Notes: generated by a model not told the origin, from the letters alone. A stretch of DNA of 64,000 bases from Gordonia hankookensis (GCF_014673215.1 NZ_JACWMS010000004.1:186001-250000), one strand, 5' to 3'; counted from the first letter of the stretch, positions 26,158 through 36,630 are shown. Numbers and translations: made by a program.

Positions 26158-27114
26158 ATGTCCGACACCGCGCATCGAAATCTGGCCGACTACCGCACGG
26201 AGAACTATCCGCGCGACATGATCGGATACGGTGCGACACCCCCGGATCCGCAATGGCCGGGCGGCGCCAGGATCGCCGTGCAGTTCGTGCTCAACTACGA
26301 GGAGGGTTCGGAGAACAACGTCCTCGAGAGCGACAGTGGCAGTGAGACCTTCCTGTCCGAGATGGTCGGTGCGCAGTCGTTCCCGAACCGGCACATGAGC
26401 ATGGAATCGCTCTACGAGTACGGGTCGCGCGCCGGGGTCTGGCGGATCCTGCGCACGTTCTCGCGACGGCAACTGCCCCTCACCATCTTCGCTGTCGCGC
26501 AGGCGATGGCGCGTAACCCGGAGGCGGCCGCGGCCTTCGTCGAACGCGGCGACGAGATCGCGTGTCACGGCTATCGATGGCTCAGTTACCAGCTCGTCGG
26601 CCCGGCGGTGGAGCGTGAACACATGCAGGCGGGCATCGACCTGCTCACCGAGATCACCGGCCAACGACCTCGCGGCTGGTACACCGGCCGTGATTCGCCC
26701 AACACCCGCCGACTCGTGGTGGAGCAGGGTGGGTTCGTCTACGACTCCGACAGCTACGCCGACGACCTGCCGTACTGGGTGAAGGTGCCGCGAGCCGACT
26801 CCGTCGTCGATCACCTCGTGGTGCCGTACACGCTCGACACGAACGACATGCGGTTCGCCTCGCCCGGCGGATTTCCGTCGGGCGACCAGTTCTTCGCCCA
26901 CCTCCGTGACGCCTTCGACGTGCTGTATGCCGAAGGCGTGGCCGGCGCACCCAAGATGCTCTCCATCGGGCTGCACTGCCGGATCGCGGGCAGGCCGGCA
27001 CGACTGGCGGCACTCGAGCGGTTCCTCGACCACGTGCAGGCCCACGACGATGTCTGGATCACCCGTCGCATCGACATCGCCGAACACTGGCGGAAGGTGC
27101 ACCCGGTCGGCTGA
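26158..27114 (+). CDS. Polysaccharide-deacetylase-fold protein, PuuE/allantoinase-like
   Basis: 318-residue protein of the NodB/CE4-fold family, in the PuuE branch that includes cofactor-independent allantoinases acting in purine-ring catabolism. Visible landmarks are the N-terminal YPRDMIGYGATPPDPQWPGGARIAV, FVLNYEEGSE, LTIFAVAQAMARNP, ERGDEIACHGYRW, and the C-terminal MLSIGLHCRIAGRPARLAAL. It has no signal peptide. There are no ureide genes in the vicinity to support an allantoinase role, so substrate is open. It is a single gene divergent from the DUF2631 gene. Confidence 0.85.
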   Translation: MSDTAHRNLADYRTENYPRDMIGYGATPPDPQWPGGARIAVQFVLNYEEGSENNVLESDSGSETFLSEMVGAQSFPNRHMSMESLYEYGSRAGVWRILRTFSRRQLPLTIFAVAQAMARNPEAAAAFVERGDEIACHGYRWLSYQLVGPAVEREHMQAGIDLLTEITGQRPRGWYTGRDSPNTRRLVVEQGGFVYDSDSYADDLPYWVKVPRADSVVDHLVVPYTLDTNDMRFASPGGFPSGDQFFAHLRDAFDVLYAEGVAGAPKMLSIGLHCRIAGRPARLAALERFLDHVQAHDDVWITRRIDIAEHWRKVHPVG

Positions 27115-27159
27115 ACCGGGAAGTTTGGGCTCACCCCTCCGAGGCAGGACAATGAGTTC

Positions 27160-28335
27160 GTGACGACGCGCGTACTCATTCTCGGCTCGACGGGGTCGAT
27201 CGGTGTCCAGGCCCTCGAGGTCATCGCCGAGCATCCCGAACGTTTCCAGGTGGTCGGCCTCGGGGCGGGCGGCGCGAACCTCGATCTGTTGCGTGCGCAG
27301 GCACAGGTGTTCCGGATTCCGGCCGACGCCCTGGCGGTCGCCGATCCGGTCGCCGCGCGAACGCTCTCCGACGGTCTCGGCAACCGTGTTCTCGGCGGCC
27401 CGGACGCGATGTGCGACCTGATCGACGCCGTCGAGGCCGATGTGGTCCTCAACGCCGTGGTCGGGTCCATCGGCCTCCGGCCGAGTCTCGCCGCGCTGCG
27501 ATCCGGGGCGCGGCTGGCGCTGGCGAACAAGGAGTCCCTGGTCGCAGGCGGCTCGCTGGTTCTCGACGCTGCGGCCCCCGGTCAGATCGTGCCCGTGGAC
27601 TCCGAGCACTCGGCCATCGCCCAGTGCCTGCGGGCCGGTACCGCCGACGAGGTGGACCGGCTCGTCCTCACCGCATCGGGCGGACCCTTCCGGGGATGGA
27701 CCCGGGCGGAACTCGAGGACGTGACGCCGGAGCAGGCAGGCCACCATCCGACCTGGTCGATGGGTCCGATGATCACGCTGAACTCGGCAACGCTGGTGAA
27801 CAAGGCACTCGAGGTCATCGAGGCGCACCTGCTGTTCGGGGTGGATTACGACCGCATCGACGTCACCGTTCATGCGCAGTCGATCGTCCATTCGATGGTG
27901 ACCTTCGTCGACGGGGCGACCGTCGCCAAGGCATCCCCGCCGTCGATGAAACTCCCGATCGCGCTGGCGCTCGGGTGGCCGGCGCGCGTGCCCGGCTCCT
28001 CGGCCGCCTGTGACTTCTCGACCGCGTCGTCGTGGACATTCGAGCCGGTCGACAACGCGGTTTTCCCGGCGATCGATCTCGCTCGCGAGGCGGGCCGTGG
28101 GGGCGGCTCGCTCACCGCCGTCTACAACGCTGCCAACGAGGCCGCGGCCGAGGGCTTCTTCGCCGGTGCCATCCGGTTCCCGCGGATCGTCGAGATCATC
28201 CGTGAGGTGCTCGCCGAGGCCGATCAGTGGCGTGCACGGCCAGGTACTGTGGATGAGGTCTTGGCCGCTGATCAGTGGGCACGCGAACATGCTGCGCGTC
28301 TGGTCAAGTCATATGCGGATGGAGTGAGTCAGTGA
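27160..28335 (+). CDS. dxr: 1-deoxy-D-xylulose-5-phosphate reductoisomerase
   Basis: 391-residue NADPH-dependent enzyme that makes 2-C-methyl-D-erythritol 4-phosphate, the committed step of the non-mevalonate isoprenoid pathway and the target of fosmidomycin. The NADPH motif [14 protein letters not shown], the metal/substrate blocks [12 protein letters not shown] and [27 protein letters not shown] and the flexible loop [28 protein letters not shown] are split over the first 230 residues. The GTG start gives the canonical N-terminus. The stop overlaps the rip1 start by 4 bp. Confidence 0.97.
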   Translation: MTTRVLILGSTGSIGVQALEVIAEHPERFQVVGLGAGGANLDLLRAQAQVFRIPADALAVADPVAARTLSDGLGNRVLGGPDAMCDLIDAVEADVVLNAVVGSIGLRPSLAALRSGARLALANKESLVAGGSLVLDAAAPGQIVPVDSEHSAIAQCLRAGTADEVDRLVLTASGGPFRGWTRAELEDVTPEQAGHHPTWSMGPMITLNSATLVNKALEVIEAHLLFGVDYDRIDVTVHAQSIVHSMVTFVDGATVAKASPPSMKLPIALALGWPARVPGSSAACDFSTASSWTFEPVDNAVFPAIDLAREAGRGGGSLTAVYNAANEAAAEGFFAGAIRFPRIVEIIREVLAEADQWRARPGTVDEVLAADQWAREHAARLVKSYADGVSQ

Positions 28336-29564
28336 GTTTTGCGCTCGGCGTGGTGCTGTTCGCCGCAGCGCTGGTGCTGTCGGTTGCGTGGCACGAATGC
28401 GGTCACATGTGGGCAGCGCAGGCGACCGGTATGAAGGTCCGCCGATACTTCGTCGGCTTCGGGCCGACGCTGTGGTCGACCCGTCGCGGGGAGACCGAAT
28501 ACGGCGTCAAGGCACTGCCGCTCGGCGGCTTCTGCGACATCGCGGGCATGACGCCCTACGACGAGATCGCCGAGGAAGACCGCCCCCGGGCCATGTACCT
28601 GCAGAAGCCGTGGAAACGGCTGGTGGTGCTGTTGGCCGGGCCCGCGCAGAACTTCGTGCTCGGGTTCGTGCTGGTCGTCATCGTCGGCGCGATCTTCGGC
28701 CTGCCGAACATCAGCCAGGACCCGGTGCCCGCGACGGTGTCGAAGACCAGCTGTGTGTCGGCCACCACCACGTATTCCGAGACGGCGGAGCCGGTGCGGA
28801 CCCCGTGTGTCGGCAACGGTCCGGCCGCCGACGCGGGCCTGCGCGCAGGCGACACGATCGTCGCCGTCAACGGCCAGTCGGTCTCCGACTACTCCGAGGT
28901 GTCCAAACAGATCGGCACGGGCTCCGACCCGGTTGCGATGACCGTGCAGCGAGGCGGCGAGAAGGTCGACCTCACGATCGTCCCGCAACCCGCGACCATC
29001 GTCGTCCAGCGGTCGGACGGGACCAAGGAGACCGAACAGGCCCGCCAGGTCGGCATCACGTTCACGCCGCCGCCGAACATCAACCACTACGACGGACTCG
29101 AGGTGATCCCCGCATCGTTCGCGTTCACCGGTGACCTGTTCGTGGCCACGTGGGACGCCCTGCTGTCGATGCCGTCGAAGGTCAGCGCCCTGTGGACGGC
29201 GGTCACCGGCGGTGAGCGCTCGGCAGACACCCCGGTCAGCGTCTACGGTGCGTCGGTGCTGGGTGGTCAGGCCGTCGAGCGGGGTGCGTGGAGCACCTTT
29301 CTGCTGTTGCTGATCAGCATCAACTTCTTCCTCGGGTTGTTCAATCTCGTGCCGCTACTACCGTTGGATGGTGGGCACATGGCCATCGTCGGCTACGAGA
29401 AGGCCCGCAACACGGTCCGCGGATGGTTCGGGCGTGCCGCAGGCGGGCCCGTCGACTACCTGAAGCTCATGCCGATCACCTACGCGGTGGTGATCATCAT
29501 GGGTGGATTCATGGTCCTGACGGTCACCGCCGACATCGTCAACCCGATCGAACTGTTCAAATGA
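28332..29564 (+). CDS. rip1: Site-2 intramembrane metalloprotease (Rip1/RseP type)
   Basis: 410-residue S2P protease that cleaves membrane-embedded anti-sigma factors and other proteins; in mycobacteria Rip1 controls several sigma factors and envelope lipid composition. The zinc motif HECGH (His21, Glu22, His25) lies in the first membrane segment, and the third ligand in [17 protein letters not shown] in the C-terminal part. A PDZ domain (about 155-235) contains [15 protein letters not shown]. About four membrane segments. The operon dxr-rip1-ispG is conserved in mycobacteria. Confidence 0.95.
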   Translation: MSFALGVVLFAAALVLSVAWHECGHMWAAQATGMKVRRYFVGFGPTLWSTRRGETEYGVKALPLGGFCDIAGMTPYDEIAEEDRPRAMYLQKPWKRLVVLLAGPAQNFVLGFVLVVIVGAIFGLPNISQDPVPATVSKTSCVSATTTYSETAEPVRTPCVGNGPAADAGLRAGDTIVAVNGQSVSDYSEVSKQIGTGSDPVAMTVQRGGEKVDLTIVPQPATIVVQRSDGTKETEQARQVGITFTPPPNINHYDGLEVIPASFAFTGDLFVATWDALLSMPSKVSALWTAVTGGERSADTPVSVYGASVLGGQAVERGAWSTFLLLLISINFFLGLFNLVPLLPLDGGHMAIVGYEKARNTVRGWFGRAAGGPVDYLKLMPITYAVVIIMGGFMVLTVTADIVNPIELFK

Positions 29565-29631
29565 CCCAGCCCTGCCGTCACACAGCTCAGCCGTTGAACC
29601 ACACAGCCATTCGTCATTCGAGGTGAACGAG

Positions 29632-30822
29632 ATGAACGCCCCAGCAACTCCCGGAGACGCGGTCTCGGTCGGGCTCGGCATGCCCGCAGGCCCGCCGCCC
29701 GTGTTGGCGCCCCGACGCCCGACACGCCAGATCCAGGTCGGCCAGGTCGGTGTGGGCAGCGACCATCCGATCTCGGTGCAGTCGATGACCACCACCAAGA
29801 CACACGACATCAACGCGACGCTGCAGCAGATCGCCGAGCTCACCGCATCGGGCTGCGACATCGTGCGGGTGGCCTGCCCGCGTCCCGAAGACGCCGAGGC
29901 GTTGCCCGTGATCGCCAAGAAGAGCAAGATCCCGGTGATCGCCGACATCCACTTCCAGCCGAAATACATCTTCGCCGCCATCGACGCGGGATGTGCGGCC
30001 GTTCGTGTCAACCCGGGCAACATCAAGGAGTTCGACGGGCGCGTCAAAGAGGTCGCATATGCCGCCAAGGACGCCGGGATCCCGATCCGGATCGGCGTCA
30101 ACGCCGGCTCCCTCGATCCCCGGCTGCTCAAGAAGTATGGCAAGGCGACCCCGGAGGCCCTCGTCGAATCGGCGCTCTGGGAGGCAGGCCTGTTCGAGGA
30201 GCACGGCTTCGGCGACATCAAGATCTCCGTCAAGCACAACGACCCGGTGGTCATGGTCGAGGCTTATCGGCAGCTCGCGGCGCAGTGCGACTACCCGCTG
30301 CACCTCGGGGTCACCGAGGCCGGACCGGCATTCCAGGGCACGATCAAGTCGGCGGTCGCGTTCGGTGCACTGCTCTCCGAGGGCATCGGCGACACCATCC
30401 GGGTCTCCCTGTCGGCACCGCCCGCCGAGGAGGTCAAGGTCGGTGATCAGATCCTGCAGTCACTCAACCTGCGGCCCCGCAAACTCGAGATCGTGTCCTG
30501 CCCGTCGTGCGGTCGCGCACAGGTGGACGTCTACAAGCTGGCCGACGCGGTGACCGCTGGGCTCGAGGGCATGGAGGTGCCGCTGCGTGTTGCCGTGATG
30601 GGTTGTGTCGTCAACGGTCCGGGTGAGGCACGCGAAGCGGATCTCGGTGTGGCATCGGGTAACGGCAAGGGCCAGATCTTCGTCAAGGGAGAGGTCATCA
30701 AGACCGTGCCCGAGGCCGAGATCGTGGAGACCTTGATCGAAGAAGCGCTGCGAATCGCAGGTGAGTCGGGTGACACTGGTGGGGACAGGGAAGTGGGCCC
30801 ACCAGTCGTCACGATCAGCTGA
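29632..30822 (+). CDS. ispG: 4-hydroxy-3-methylbut-2-enyl-diphosphate synthase (flavodoxin)
   Basis: 396-residue Fe-S enzyme converting MEcPP to HMBPP in the non-mevalonate pathway. The TIM-barrel part has [48 protein letters not shown] and [11 protein letters not shown]. The cluster cysteines lie in [11 protein letters not shown] and [17 protein letters not shown]. The ATG at 29632 was chosen because GAGGTG precedes it; a GTG three codons earlier lies within that site. It is co-oriented with dxr and rip1 and completes the MEP-pathway pair in this operon. Confidence 0.96.
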   Translation: MNAPATPGDAVSVGLGMPAGPPPVLAPRRPTRQIQVGQVGVGSDHPISVQSMTTTKTHDINATLQQIAELTASGCDIVRVACPRPEDAEALPVIAKKSKIPVIADIHFQPKYIFAAIDAGCAAVRVNPGNIKEFDGRVKEVAYAAKDAGIPIRIGVNAGSLDPRLLKKYGKATPEALVESALWEAGLFEEHGFGDIKISVKHNDPVVMVEAYRQLAAQCDYPLHLGVTEAGPAFQGTIKSAVAFGALLSEGIGDTIRVSLSAPPAEEVKVGDQILQSLNLRPRKLEIVSCPSCGRAQVDVYKLADAVTAGLEGMEVPLRVAVMGCVVNGPGEAREADLGVASGNGKGQIFVKGEVIKTVPEAEIVETLIEEALRIAGESGDTGGDREVGPPVVTIS

Positions 30823-30899
30823 CGACAGCGGAGGCGACCACCGCCGAAGGTGCAGGAGCCGGAGGTCGTGCCCTGCCCGACTACTGCAGAGGAGCGGTG

Positions 30900-31736
30900 G
30901 TGCTGAAGCTACTGGGTGACCGCCCCCTCGGCGCACGTGATGCGCCGGTGGTCGAGCGCGTCATGGCCGCCGACCCGGTGGCGATGTGCATGGTGGCGGC
31001 ACGTTTCGAGACCCACGGCATCAACCCGCGGCTGCTCGGCGGCGAGCTGTGGACCATCGACGACCCGACGACGTCGCTGTGCTTCTCGGGGGCGAACCTG
31101 ATCCCGCTCGCCGGTTCGGCCGACGACATGGAGGGTTTCGCCGACCGAGCCGCCTCCGCGCCACGGGTCTGCTCATCGATCGTCGGTCGCGCCGAGCTGG
31201 TGCTGCCGTTCTGGGACCGCGTACAGCCGTGTTGGGGTCCTGCACGTGAGGTGCGCGACAACCAGCCACTGATGGCACTGACCGGAGCGCCTGCCATCAC
31301 GCCGGACCCACTGGTACGTCTTGTCACCCTCGACGATCTCGACGCATATCTGCCGGCCGCGGTCGACATGTTCATCGGTGAGGTCGGAGTGGACCCGTGT
31401 GCCGGCGACGGCGGGCGTTCATACCGCCGGAGGCTGGCGTCGCTGGTCACTGCGCAGCGTGTGTTCGCCCGGTTCGACCGTGGTGAGGTCGTGTTCAAGG
31501 CCGAGATCGGTTCGCTCTCAAGGAGAGTCGGACAGATCCAGGGAGTCTGGGTGGCCCCGCACCGACGCGGTGAGGGGCTCGGCGCCGCCGGCACCGCAGC
31601 CGTTGCGGCAGCGATCATCTCGCACGGCCGGACGCCGAGTCTCTACGTCAACAGCTTCAACCTTCCCGCGCGAGCGGTCTACCGGCAGGTCGGGTTCAGC
31701 GAGGTCGGGACGTTCGCGACGGTCCTGGTCGACTGA
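30900..31736 (+). CDS. DUF4081/GNAT acetyltransferase-like protein
   Basis: 278-residue two-domain protein. Residues about 1-130 match the DUF4081-type domain (GINPRLLGGELWTI, CFSGANLIPL). The C-terminal GNAT domain has the acetyl-CoA loop VWVAPHRRGEGLGAAG and the end SFNLPARAVYRQVGFSEVGTF. The orthologue in M. tuberculosis (Rv2867c, as I recall) is also directly after ispG. The substrate is unknown. Of two consecutive GTG codons the second was chosen for its spacing from GAGGAG. Confidence 0.88.
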   Translation: MLKLLGDRPLGARDAPVVERVMAADPVAMCMVAARFETHGINPRLLGGELWTIDDPTTSLCFSGANLIPLAGSADDMEGFADRAASAPRVCSSIVGRAELVLPFWDRVQPCWGPAREVRDNQPLMALTGAPAITPDPLVRLVTLDDLDAYLPAAVDMFIGEVGVDPCAGDGGRSYRRRLASLVTAQRVFARFDRGEVVFKAEIGSLSRRVGQIQGVWVAPHRRGEGLGAAGTAAVAAAIISHGRTPSLYVNSFNLPARAVYRQVGFSEVGTFATVLVD

Positions 31737-31809
31737 CGAGTCGCGTTTTCGCAGCGCGTAGCGCGTGGCGCAACGGATTCCGGTCATGGACGCCATATGA
31801 TCGCAACCG

Positions 31810-33645
31810 ATGTGGCAGATGAGACGGCGTGTGATCAGCGGGACCTGTGTGTCGGTGAGTGCTCTCGTCGTGCTCGGGGTGGCCGGTTGTTCCACGGCTG
31901 ACGACGGTCCCCGTCAGGCCGTCGAGAGGTTCCTGACCGCCTACGGTGCCCACAACACCGCGGCCGCCGCCCAGCTCACCGACAACGCGTCGCAGGCCCG
32001 CACTGATCTCGACGCCGCGTGGAAGGGCATCTCGGCCGAGAAGATGACCTTCAGCACCGGAAAGGCGGAGGTCTCCGGTGATACCGCCGACATCGGCGTC
32101 ACCTACCACTGGGGCCTGCCAGGTGGACGTGAGTGGAGCTATCCGGCCCGGATCGCGATGATCCGGACCGACGCCGGGTGGGGTGTGCGGTGGATCTCGA
32201 CCGACATCCATCCGGACCTCGGTGCCAACCAACGGCTTTCGCTGCGCACGATGGGGGCACCACGGGCGACCGTGAACGAATCCGACGGTTCGGAGGTGAT
32301 GGTCAACGGCACGGTGGTCGGTATCAACTTCGATGCGCAGGCCGCTGCCGCGAGTGGATCGGTGGCCGATTCGGTGACGCAGCTCGTGTCGGTCCTGAAG
32401 CCGTTCGATCCGTCCCTGTCGGCGCAGAAGATCGCCGAGGAGTCCACGGCGGGCGGTGGGTCGTATCCCATCACCCGCCTGTCCCAGCGTGATTTCGACC
32501 GGCTCCGCGACCAATTGGCCATCCCAGGGGTCGAGCACAACGAACAGGCCGAGCTGGTTCCGAAGGATCCGCACTTCGCGCCTGCCCTGCTGACCGAGGT
32601 CAAGAAGGTGGTCGACAGCGAGGTCGACGGTCGGGCGGGGTGGCGGGTGGTCACCGTCAATCCCAACGGCCTCGACGCCGATGTCCTCGCCGACCATGCC
32701 GCGCAGCCCGCACCGGCGGTCTCGCTGAGCCTGTCACGGCAAGTGCAGACGGCCGCGCAGCGGGCGGTCGACGCCACCGACCGCTTCCAGGTCGCGATGG
32801 TGGTCATCCAGCCGTCAACCGGGCACATCCTCGCGGTCGCGCAGAACAGATCGGCCGATCGCGACGGACCGATCGCGACCGCCGGGCTCTACCCGCCGGG
32901 CTCGACATTCAAGATGGTCACCGCGGCCGCGGCCATCAGCCGAAACCTGGCTCATCCGGGGACCATGGTGCCCTGCCCGGGCGAGATCGAGATCGGGCCG
33001 CGTCGCATCCCCAACTACGACCGGTTCTCGTTGGGGACCGTGCCGATGCTGCAGGCCTTTGCGAACTCCTGCAACACGACCTTCGCCAAACTCGCCAGCG
33101 AGATGGGGCCGTCGGATCTCGCACACACCGCCGCATCGATGGGAATCGGGCAGCACTACGACATCGCGGGTCTCGCGTCCGTCTCCGGGTCGGTGCCGAT
33201 CGCCCCGGAGTTGGTGGCCCGCACCGAGGACGGCTTCGGCCAGGGCAAGGTCCTGGTCAGCCCGCTCGGTCTCGCGCTGGTCGCGGCCACCGTCGCCCAC
33301 AACGGCAAAGCTCCGGTACCGCAACTGATCCTGGGCAAGCCGACCAAGGTCGAGGGCCCGCAACCCTCGCTGGATCCGTCGGTGGTGGCCGAACTCCGAC
33401 CGATGATGCGGGCGGTCGTCCAGCAGGGCACCGGCACCGTCATCGCCGGACAGGGTGACATCCTCGGTAAGACCGGTGAGGCGGAGTTCGCCGGCGGCTC
33501 ACACGCGTGGTTCGCCGGTTACCGGGGTGATCTCGCCTTCGCGACCCTGGTGGTGCGCGGCGGCGACTCGAACAACGCGGTCGCGGTGACCCGGGACATG
33601 TTCGCCTCACTGCCGCCGGGATACGCCGCCGCTGCCCGGTCGTGA
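31810..33645 (+). CDS. Penicillin-binding lipoprotein (class B transpeptidase)
   Basis: 611-residue peptidoglycan DD-transpeptidase, probably anchored as a lipoprotein: lipobox GVAGC with Cys27. Domains: NTF2-like MecA N-terminal domain (about 35-145), dimerisation domain, then transpeptidase with STFK (Ser365 nucleophile), SCN (Ser420) and KTGEAE (Lys554). It is equivalent in position and architecture to PBP-lipo (Rv2864c) of M. tuberculosis. The transpeptidase acts outside the membrane. No partner gene is adjacent. Confidence 0.93.
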   Translation: MWQMRRRVISGTCVSVSALVVLGVAGCSTADDGPRQAVERFLTAYGAHNTAAAAQLTDNASQARTDLDAAWKGISAEKMTFSTGKAEVSGDTADIGVTYHWGLPGGREWSYPARIAMIRTDAGWGVRWISTDIHPDLGANQRLSLRTMGAPRATVNESDGSEVMVNGTVVGINFDAQAAAASGSVADSVTQLVSVLKPFDPSLSAQKIAEESTAGGGSYPITRLSQRDFDRLRDQLAIPGVEHNEQAELVPKDPHFAPALLTEVKKVVDSEVDGRAGWRVVTVNPNGLDADVLADHAAQPAPAVSLSLSRQVQTAAQRAVDATDRFQVAMVVIQPSTGHILAVAQNRSADRDGPIATAGLYPPGSTFKMVTAAAAISRNLAHPGTMVPCPGEIEIGPRRIPNYDRFSLGTVPMLQAFANSCNTTFAKLASEMGPSDLAHTAASMGIGQHYDIAGLASVSGSVPIAPELVARTEDGFGQGKVLVSPLGLALVAATVAHNGKAPVPQLILGKPTKVEGPQPSLDPSVVAELRPMMRAVVQQGTGTVIAGQGDILGKTGEAEFAGGSHAWFAGYRGDLAFATLVVRGGDSNNAVAVTRDMFASLPPGYAAAARS

Positions 33646-33658
33646 GTCGCGGCACCGG

Positions 33659-34453
33659 TCAGGTGCGGCGCGGTACCACGATCGGCTGTCCCGACGCCGG
33701 GTGATCCCAGATCTCGACGGGGTGGTCGTAGGTCTCGGAGAGCAGGTCGGCAGTCATCACCTCGCGGGTCGGGCCGGTGGCGAGCAGGTGACCGTCCTTC
33801 ATCAGTGCGACCCGGTCGGCATAGGCCGCGGCCAGGGACAGGTCATGCACCACCAGCAGGATGGCGCCGCCGCCGTCGCGGGCTGCTCGGAGGATGTCGA
33901 GCACTGATTCCTGGTGGTGGATGTCGAGCGCGGCTGTCGGTTCGTCGAGCAGCATCACCGGTGTCCGTTGGGCGAGAGCTCGGGCAATCGACACGCGCGC
34001 CTGCTGACCGCCGGAGAGCTGGGCGAACGGACGGTCGGTGATGTCGGTGAGATCGCAGGCACGCAACGCATCGTCGATGATCTCGGGCGACTCGGTGGCC
34101 TGTGGTGTGCGCAGCCACGGAAAGCGACCCATCTCCACCACCTCGGCGACGGTGAACGGGGTGTCGGTGCGGTTGTGTTGGGTCACAAAGGAACGCAGGC
34201 GGGCCAGTTCGGTCGACGACGCCTTGGACACGAGGTGATCGCCGATGCGCACCGTGCCGTGGTCGGGGCGGCGCAAACCGGCGAGCACCGACAGCAGCGT
34301 GGATTTGCCGCACCCGTTGGGTCCGACGAGGGCCAGCAAGGAACCCGGCTCTACCTGGAGGGACACATCCTCCACCACATGACGGCCGCCGAGGGTCACG
34401 GTGATGTTCTCGGCGATCACACCGTCGGTCACTTCGGCCACGATGCTCACCAC
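33659..34453 (-). CDS. hmuV: Haem ABC transporter ATP-binding protein
   Basis: 264-residue ATPase with Walker A GPNGCGKSTLL, signature LSGGQQARVSIARAL, Walker B VMLLDEPTAAL and the switch His in LLVVHDLSLA. Sequence type and gene partners fit haem or siderophore importers (FecE/HmuV). It is the last gene of the operon, overlapping the permease gene by 7 bp. The 14-bp gap to the convergent PBP gene contains a small GCACC/GGTGC stem, too weak to call a terminator. Confidence 0.88.
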   Translation of the reverse strand: MVSIVAEVTDGVIAENITVTLGGRHVVEDVSLQVEPGSLLALVGPNGCGKSTLLSVLAGLRRPDHGTVRIGDHLVSKASSTELARLRSFVTQHNRTDTPFTVAEVVEMGRFPWLRTPQATESPEIIDDALRACDLTDITDRPFAQLSGGQQARVSIARALAQRTPVMLLDEPTAALDIHHQESVLDILRAARDGGGAILLVVHDLSLAAAYADRVALMKDGHLLATGPTREVMTADLLSETYDHPVEIWDHPASGQPIVVPRRT

Positions 34454-35538
34454 CCGGCCCCGGCGTGCCTGCTGCGCCGCAGCAGGATGAAGAACACCGG
34501 ACCGCCGATCAGCGAGGTGAACATGCCGAGTGGCAGGTCGGCGTCTCCGAGCATGGTGCGCGCAGCCAGGTCGGCGGCGGTGATGACGAGTGCGCCACCC
34601 ACCACGCTGGTGGGTAGCAGGATCGCGTGCCGCGGTCCGACGATCAGTCGCATCACGTGCGGCACCACGAGGCCCACGAACATGATGATCCCGGAGAACG
34701 CCACTGCGGCCGCGGTCAGGATGGACACGAGCACGATCACCTGGCGGCGGACCACTTCCACGTTGACGCCGAGGGAAGCCGCCTGGATCTCACCCAGTGC
34801 CAGCAGATCGAGCTTGTGGACCAGGACGAGTGCAGCAGCGATCGCGGCGACGATCAACGGCGCCGACACCCAGATCTCGTCCCAGGTCGCCCCGGCCAGG
34901 GACCCGAGCTGCCAGAACACGATCTGCTCGCGAGCGGCGGTGGAGGCCACGAAGGTGAGGTAGGCGATGATGCCGAGGGCGAAGGCGTTGACCGCGATGC
35001 CCGTGAGTACCAGCATGATCGCGGATGTCGAGCCGTCCCGTAGCGACAGCAGGTACACGGCCGCGGCGGTGAACAGGCCGAACACGAACGCGGCGCCGGC
35101 CAATGCCCAGTCGCTGGTCATACCGCCGCCGAGCACGATCATCAGGCATGCGCCGACCGCCGCCCCCGACGACACCCCGATGATGCCGGGCTCGGCGAGG
35201 GGATTGGCCAGCACACCCTGGAGCAGGCACCCGCCTGCCCCGAGCGCGGCCCCGACGAGCAGACCCAGGACGATGCGCGGGAAACGTACATTCCACAGGG
35301 CGCCCTCGCCGTTGGGGTGCGAGGGGAGCGGTCCGAGGTCCAGATGGAAGTGGTGGGCGAGACTGCCGAGGACCTCGATCGGCGGCACCCACACCTTGCC
35401 GACGCCCGCCGACACGACGATGAGTGCCGCGGTCGCGACCACCATCACCGCCATCACGGTGACGTTGCGCGTTCGGTGCCGAGAGCGGTGGCCGGCGCTC
35501 GGGGCCGCGGGGACCCGAGGGGTGGTCGGGGCGCTCAT
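34447..35538 (-). CDS. hmuU: Haem ABC transporter permease (FecCD family)
   Basis: 363-residue permease with about nine to ten membrane segments after a basic cytosolic head. FecCD-family landmarks are present: GCLLQGVLANPLAEPGIIGVSSGAAVGA, LGVNVEVVRRQVIVL, GIIMFVGLVVPHVMRLIVGPRHAILLP and the C-terminal GMFTSLIGGPVFFILLRR. It probably works as a homodimer with HmuV. Start and stop overlap the neighbouring genes by a few bases, indicating a tight operon. Confidence 0.9.
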   Translation of the reverse strand: MSAPTTPRVPAAPSAGHRSRHRTRNVTVMAVMVVATAALIVVSAGVGKVWVPPIEVLGSLAHHFHLDLGPLPSHPNGEGALWNVRFPRIVLGLLVGAALGAGGCLLQGVLANPLAEPGIIGVSSGAAVGACLMIVLGGGMTSDWALAGAAFVFGLFTAAAVYLLSLRDGSTSAIMLVLTGIAVNAFALGIIAYLTFVASTAAREQIVFWQLGSLAGATWDEIWVSAPLIVAAIAAALVLVHKLDLLALGEIQAASLGVNVEVVRRQVIVLVSILTAAAVAFSGIIMFVGLVVPHVMRLIVGPRHAILLPTSVVGGALVITAADLAARTMLGDADLPLGMFTSLIGGPVFFILLRRSRHAGAGW

Positions 35539-36578
35539 GTGTAGATCGCCCGGGCGAGGGAGCCGAGCACCTCGCCGACATCGGGTCCGAAGGCGAGGAT
35601 CTTCGTCTCGTCCATCTGGACCACGCGTCTGTTGCGGCCGGCGTCGGTCTCCGCGATTCCTGGCAGGCTCAGTACTCCGTCGAGCCCTCCGACGGTGTCG
35701 GCGCCCTGGGTCATCACCAGGATGACGTCGGGATCCGCCTTGATCATCGCCTCGGCACTGATCGCGGTGAACGCTCCGGTCAGGTCGGCCTGGGTTCCGG
35801 CGTCAGTGCCGCCGAGACTCCTGATGAGGTCGTCGGCGCCGGAGCCGGGGCCCGCCAGCAGGATCAGGTTGCGACCGCGGATGTAGACGAAGGCCATCGT
35901 CGGGTCGCCGGACGGCGACGGCACGAGATTCTCGGCGGCGGAGACCTCGGCGTCGGTGCGTGCGACGAGCTGTTCGCCCTGGCGCGGAACACCGAGTGCA
36001 CCGGCGACCGAGCGCATGAGCGCGTCGTTGGACTGCAGGCTTCGCGTACCGGGAAACGCGACCACGGTGACCCCGGAGTCGCGGATCTGATCGACCGCAG
36101 CAGCCGGGACCGTGTTCTCGTCGACGAGCAACACGCTCGGGTTCAACGCGAGCACGGCCTCGGCATCGAGGCTGTGGCCCCGATTGGTGACCACCGGCAG
36201 GCGCGCGGCCGCCGGGAACGCCGTCGACGTGTCCCGTCCGACGACGTGAGAGCCCAGACCCAGCGAGAACACGATGCTGCCGAGTGTCCCGTTGATGTCG
36301 ACCGCGATGATGCGGCTGGCATCGGCCACGGTGACCTTGCCGTAGCGGACCGAGTCCACGGTCGCGGGCAATGATGGAGTCGGATCGTCGGCGACGGGCC
36401 GCACGTCGCGCTCCGGCAGCTCGGCGGTCCGAGGACCGTTGCGCAGGTGTGCGGCGGGGTCCACCGACGATCCGGATGTCTGCTCGATCGGCTCGACGAA
36501 GCATGCCGTGGTGGAACCCGCCAGCATCAGCACCACCACGACGAGGACCGGCCGCATCAGTCGACGCGCCCTCGTCAC
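35535..36578 (-). CDS. hmuT: Haem-binding lipoprotein (HmuT type)
   Basis: Substrate-binding lipoprotein of the haem importer, 347 residues from the GTG chosen here. The reading MTRARRLMRPVLVVVVLML gives a standard lipoprotein signal ending in the lipobox STTAC. A more distal GTG (36626) would put the start inside an iron-box-like sequence, so it was rejected. The binding domain has the HmuT-like stretches VGRDTSTAFPAAARLPVVTNRG and LDAEAVLALNPSVLLVDENTV, which resemble corynebacterial haemin-binding HmuT. Specificity for haem rather than another chelate is inferred. Confidence 0.82.
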   Translation of the reverse strand: MTRARRLMRPVLVVVVLMLAGSTTACFVEPIEQTSGSSVDPAAHLRNGPRTAELPERDVRPVADDPTPSLPATVDSVRYGKVTVADASRIIAVDINGTLGSIVFSLGLGSHVVGRDTSTAFPAAARLPVVTNRGHSLDAEAVLALNPSVLLVDENTVPAAAVDQIRDSGVTVVAFPGTRSLQSNDALMRSVAGALGVPRQGEQLVARTDAEVSAAENLVPSPSGDPTMAFVYIRGRNLILLAGPGSGADDLIRSLGGTDAGTQADLTGAFTAISAEAMIKADPDVILVMTQGADTVGGLDGVLSLPGIAETDAGRNRRVVQMDETKILAFGPDVGEVLGSLARAIYT

Positions 36579-36611
36579 CTGCTCACCCGCATCACTCGTC
36601 CTCCGCACCCG

Positions 36612-36630
36612 TCTACTGAGTCTCACCTTA
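36612..36630 (-). promoter_or_regulatory. Possible DtxR/IdeR-like box upstream of hmuT
   Basis: On the minus strand, TAAGGTGAGACTCAGTAGA matches 12 of 19 positions of the DtxR/IdeR consensus as I recall it, with the first half nearly complete (TAAGGT-AG-CT). It lies about 34 bp upstream of the chosen hmuT start. It is weaker than the viuB site and supported mainly by context. Confidence 0.35.

Noticed and set aside
26074-28290. Very long minus-strand open frame opposite the PuuE-like gene and dxr
   Set aside because: Shadow of high-GC coding DNA; the plus strand encodes recognisable enzymes over the same span.
33646-33668. GCACC/GGTGC stem between PBP and hmuV as terminator
   Set aside because: Only five pairs and no T-tract; it partly overlaps the hmuV end.
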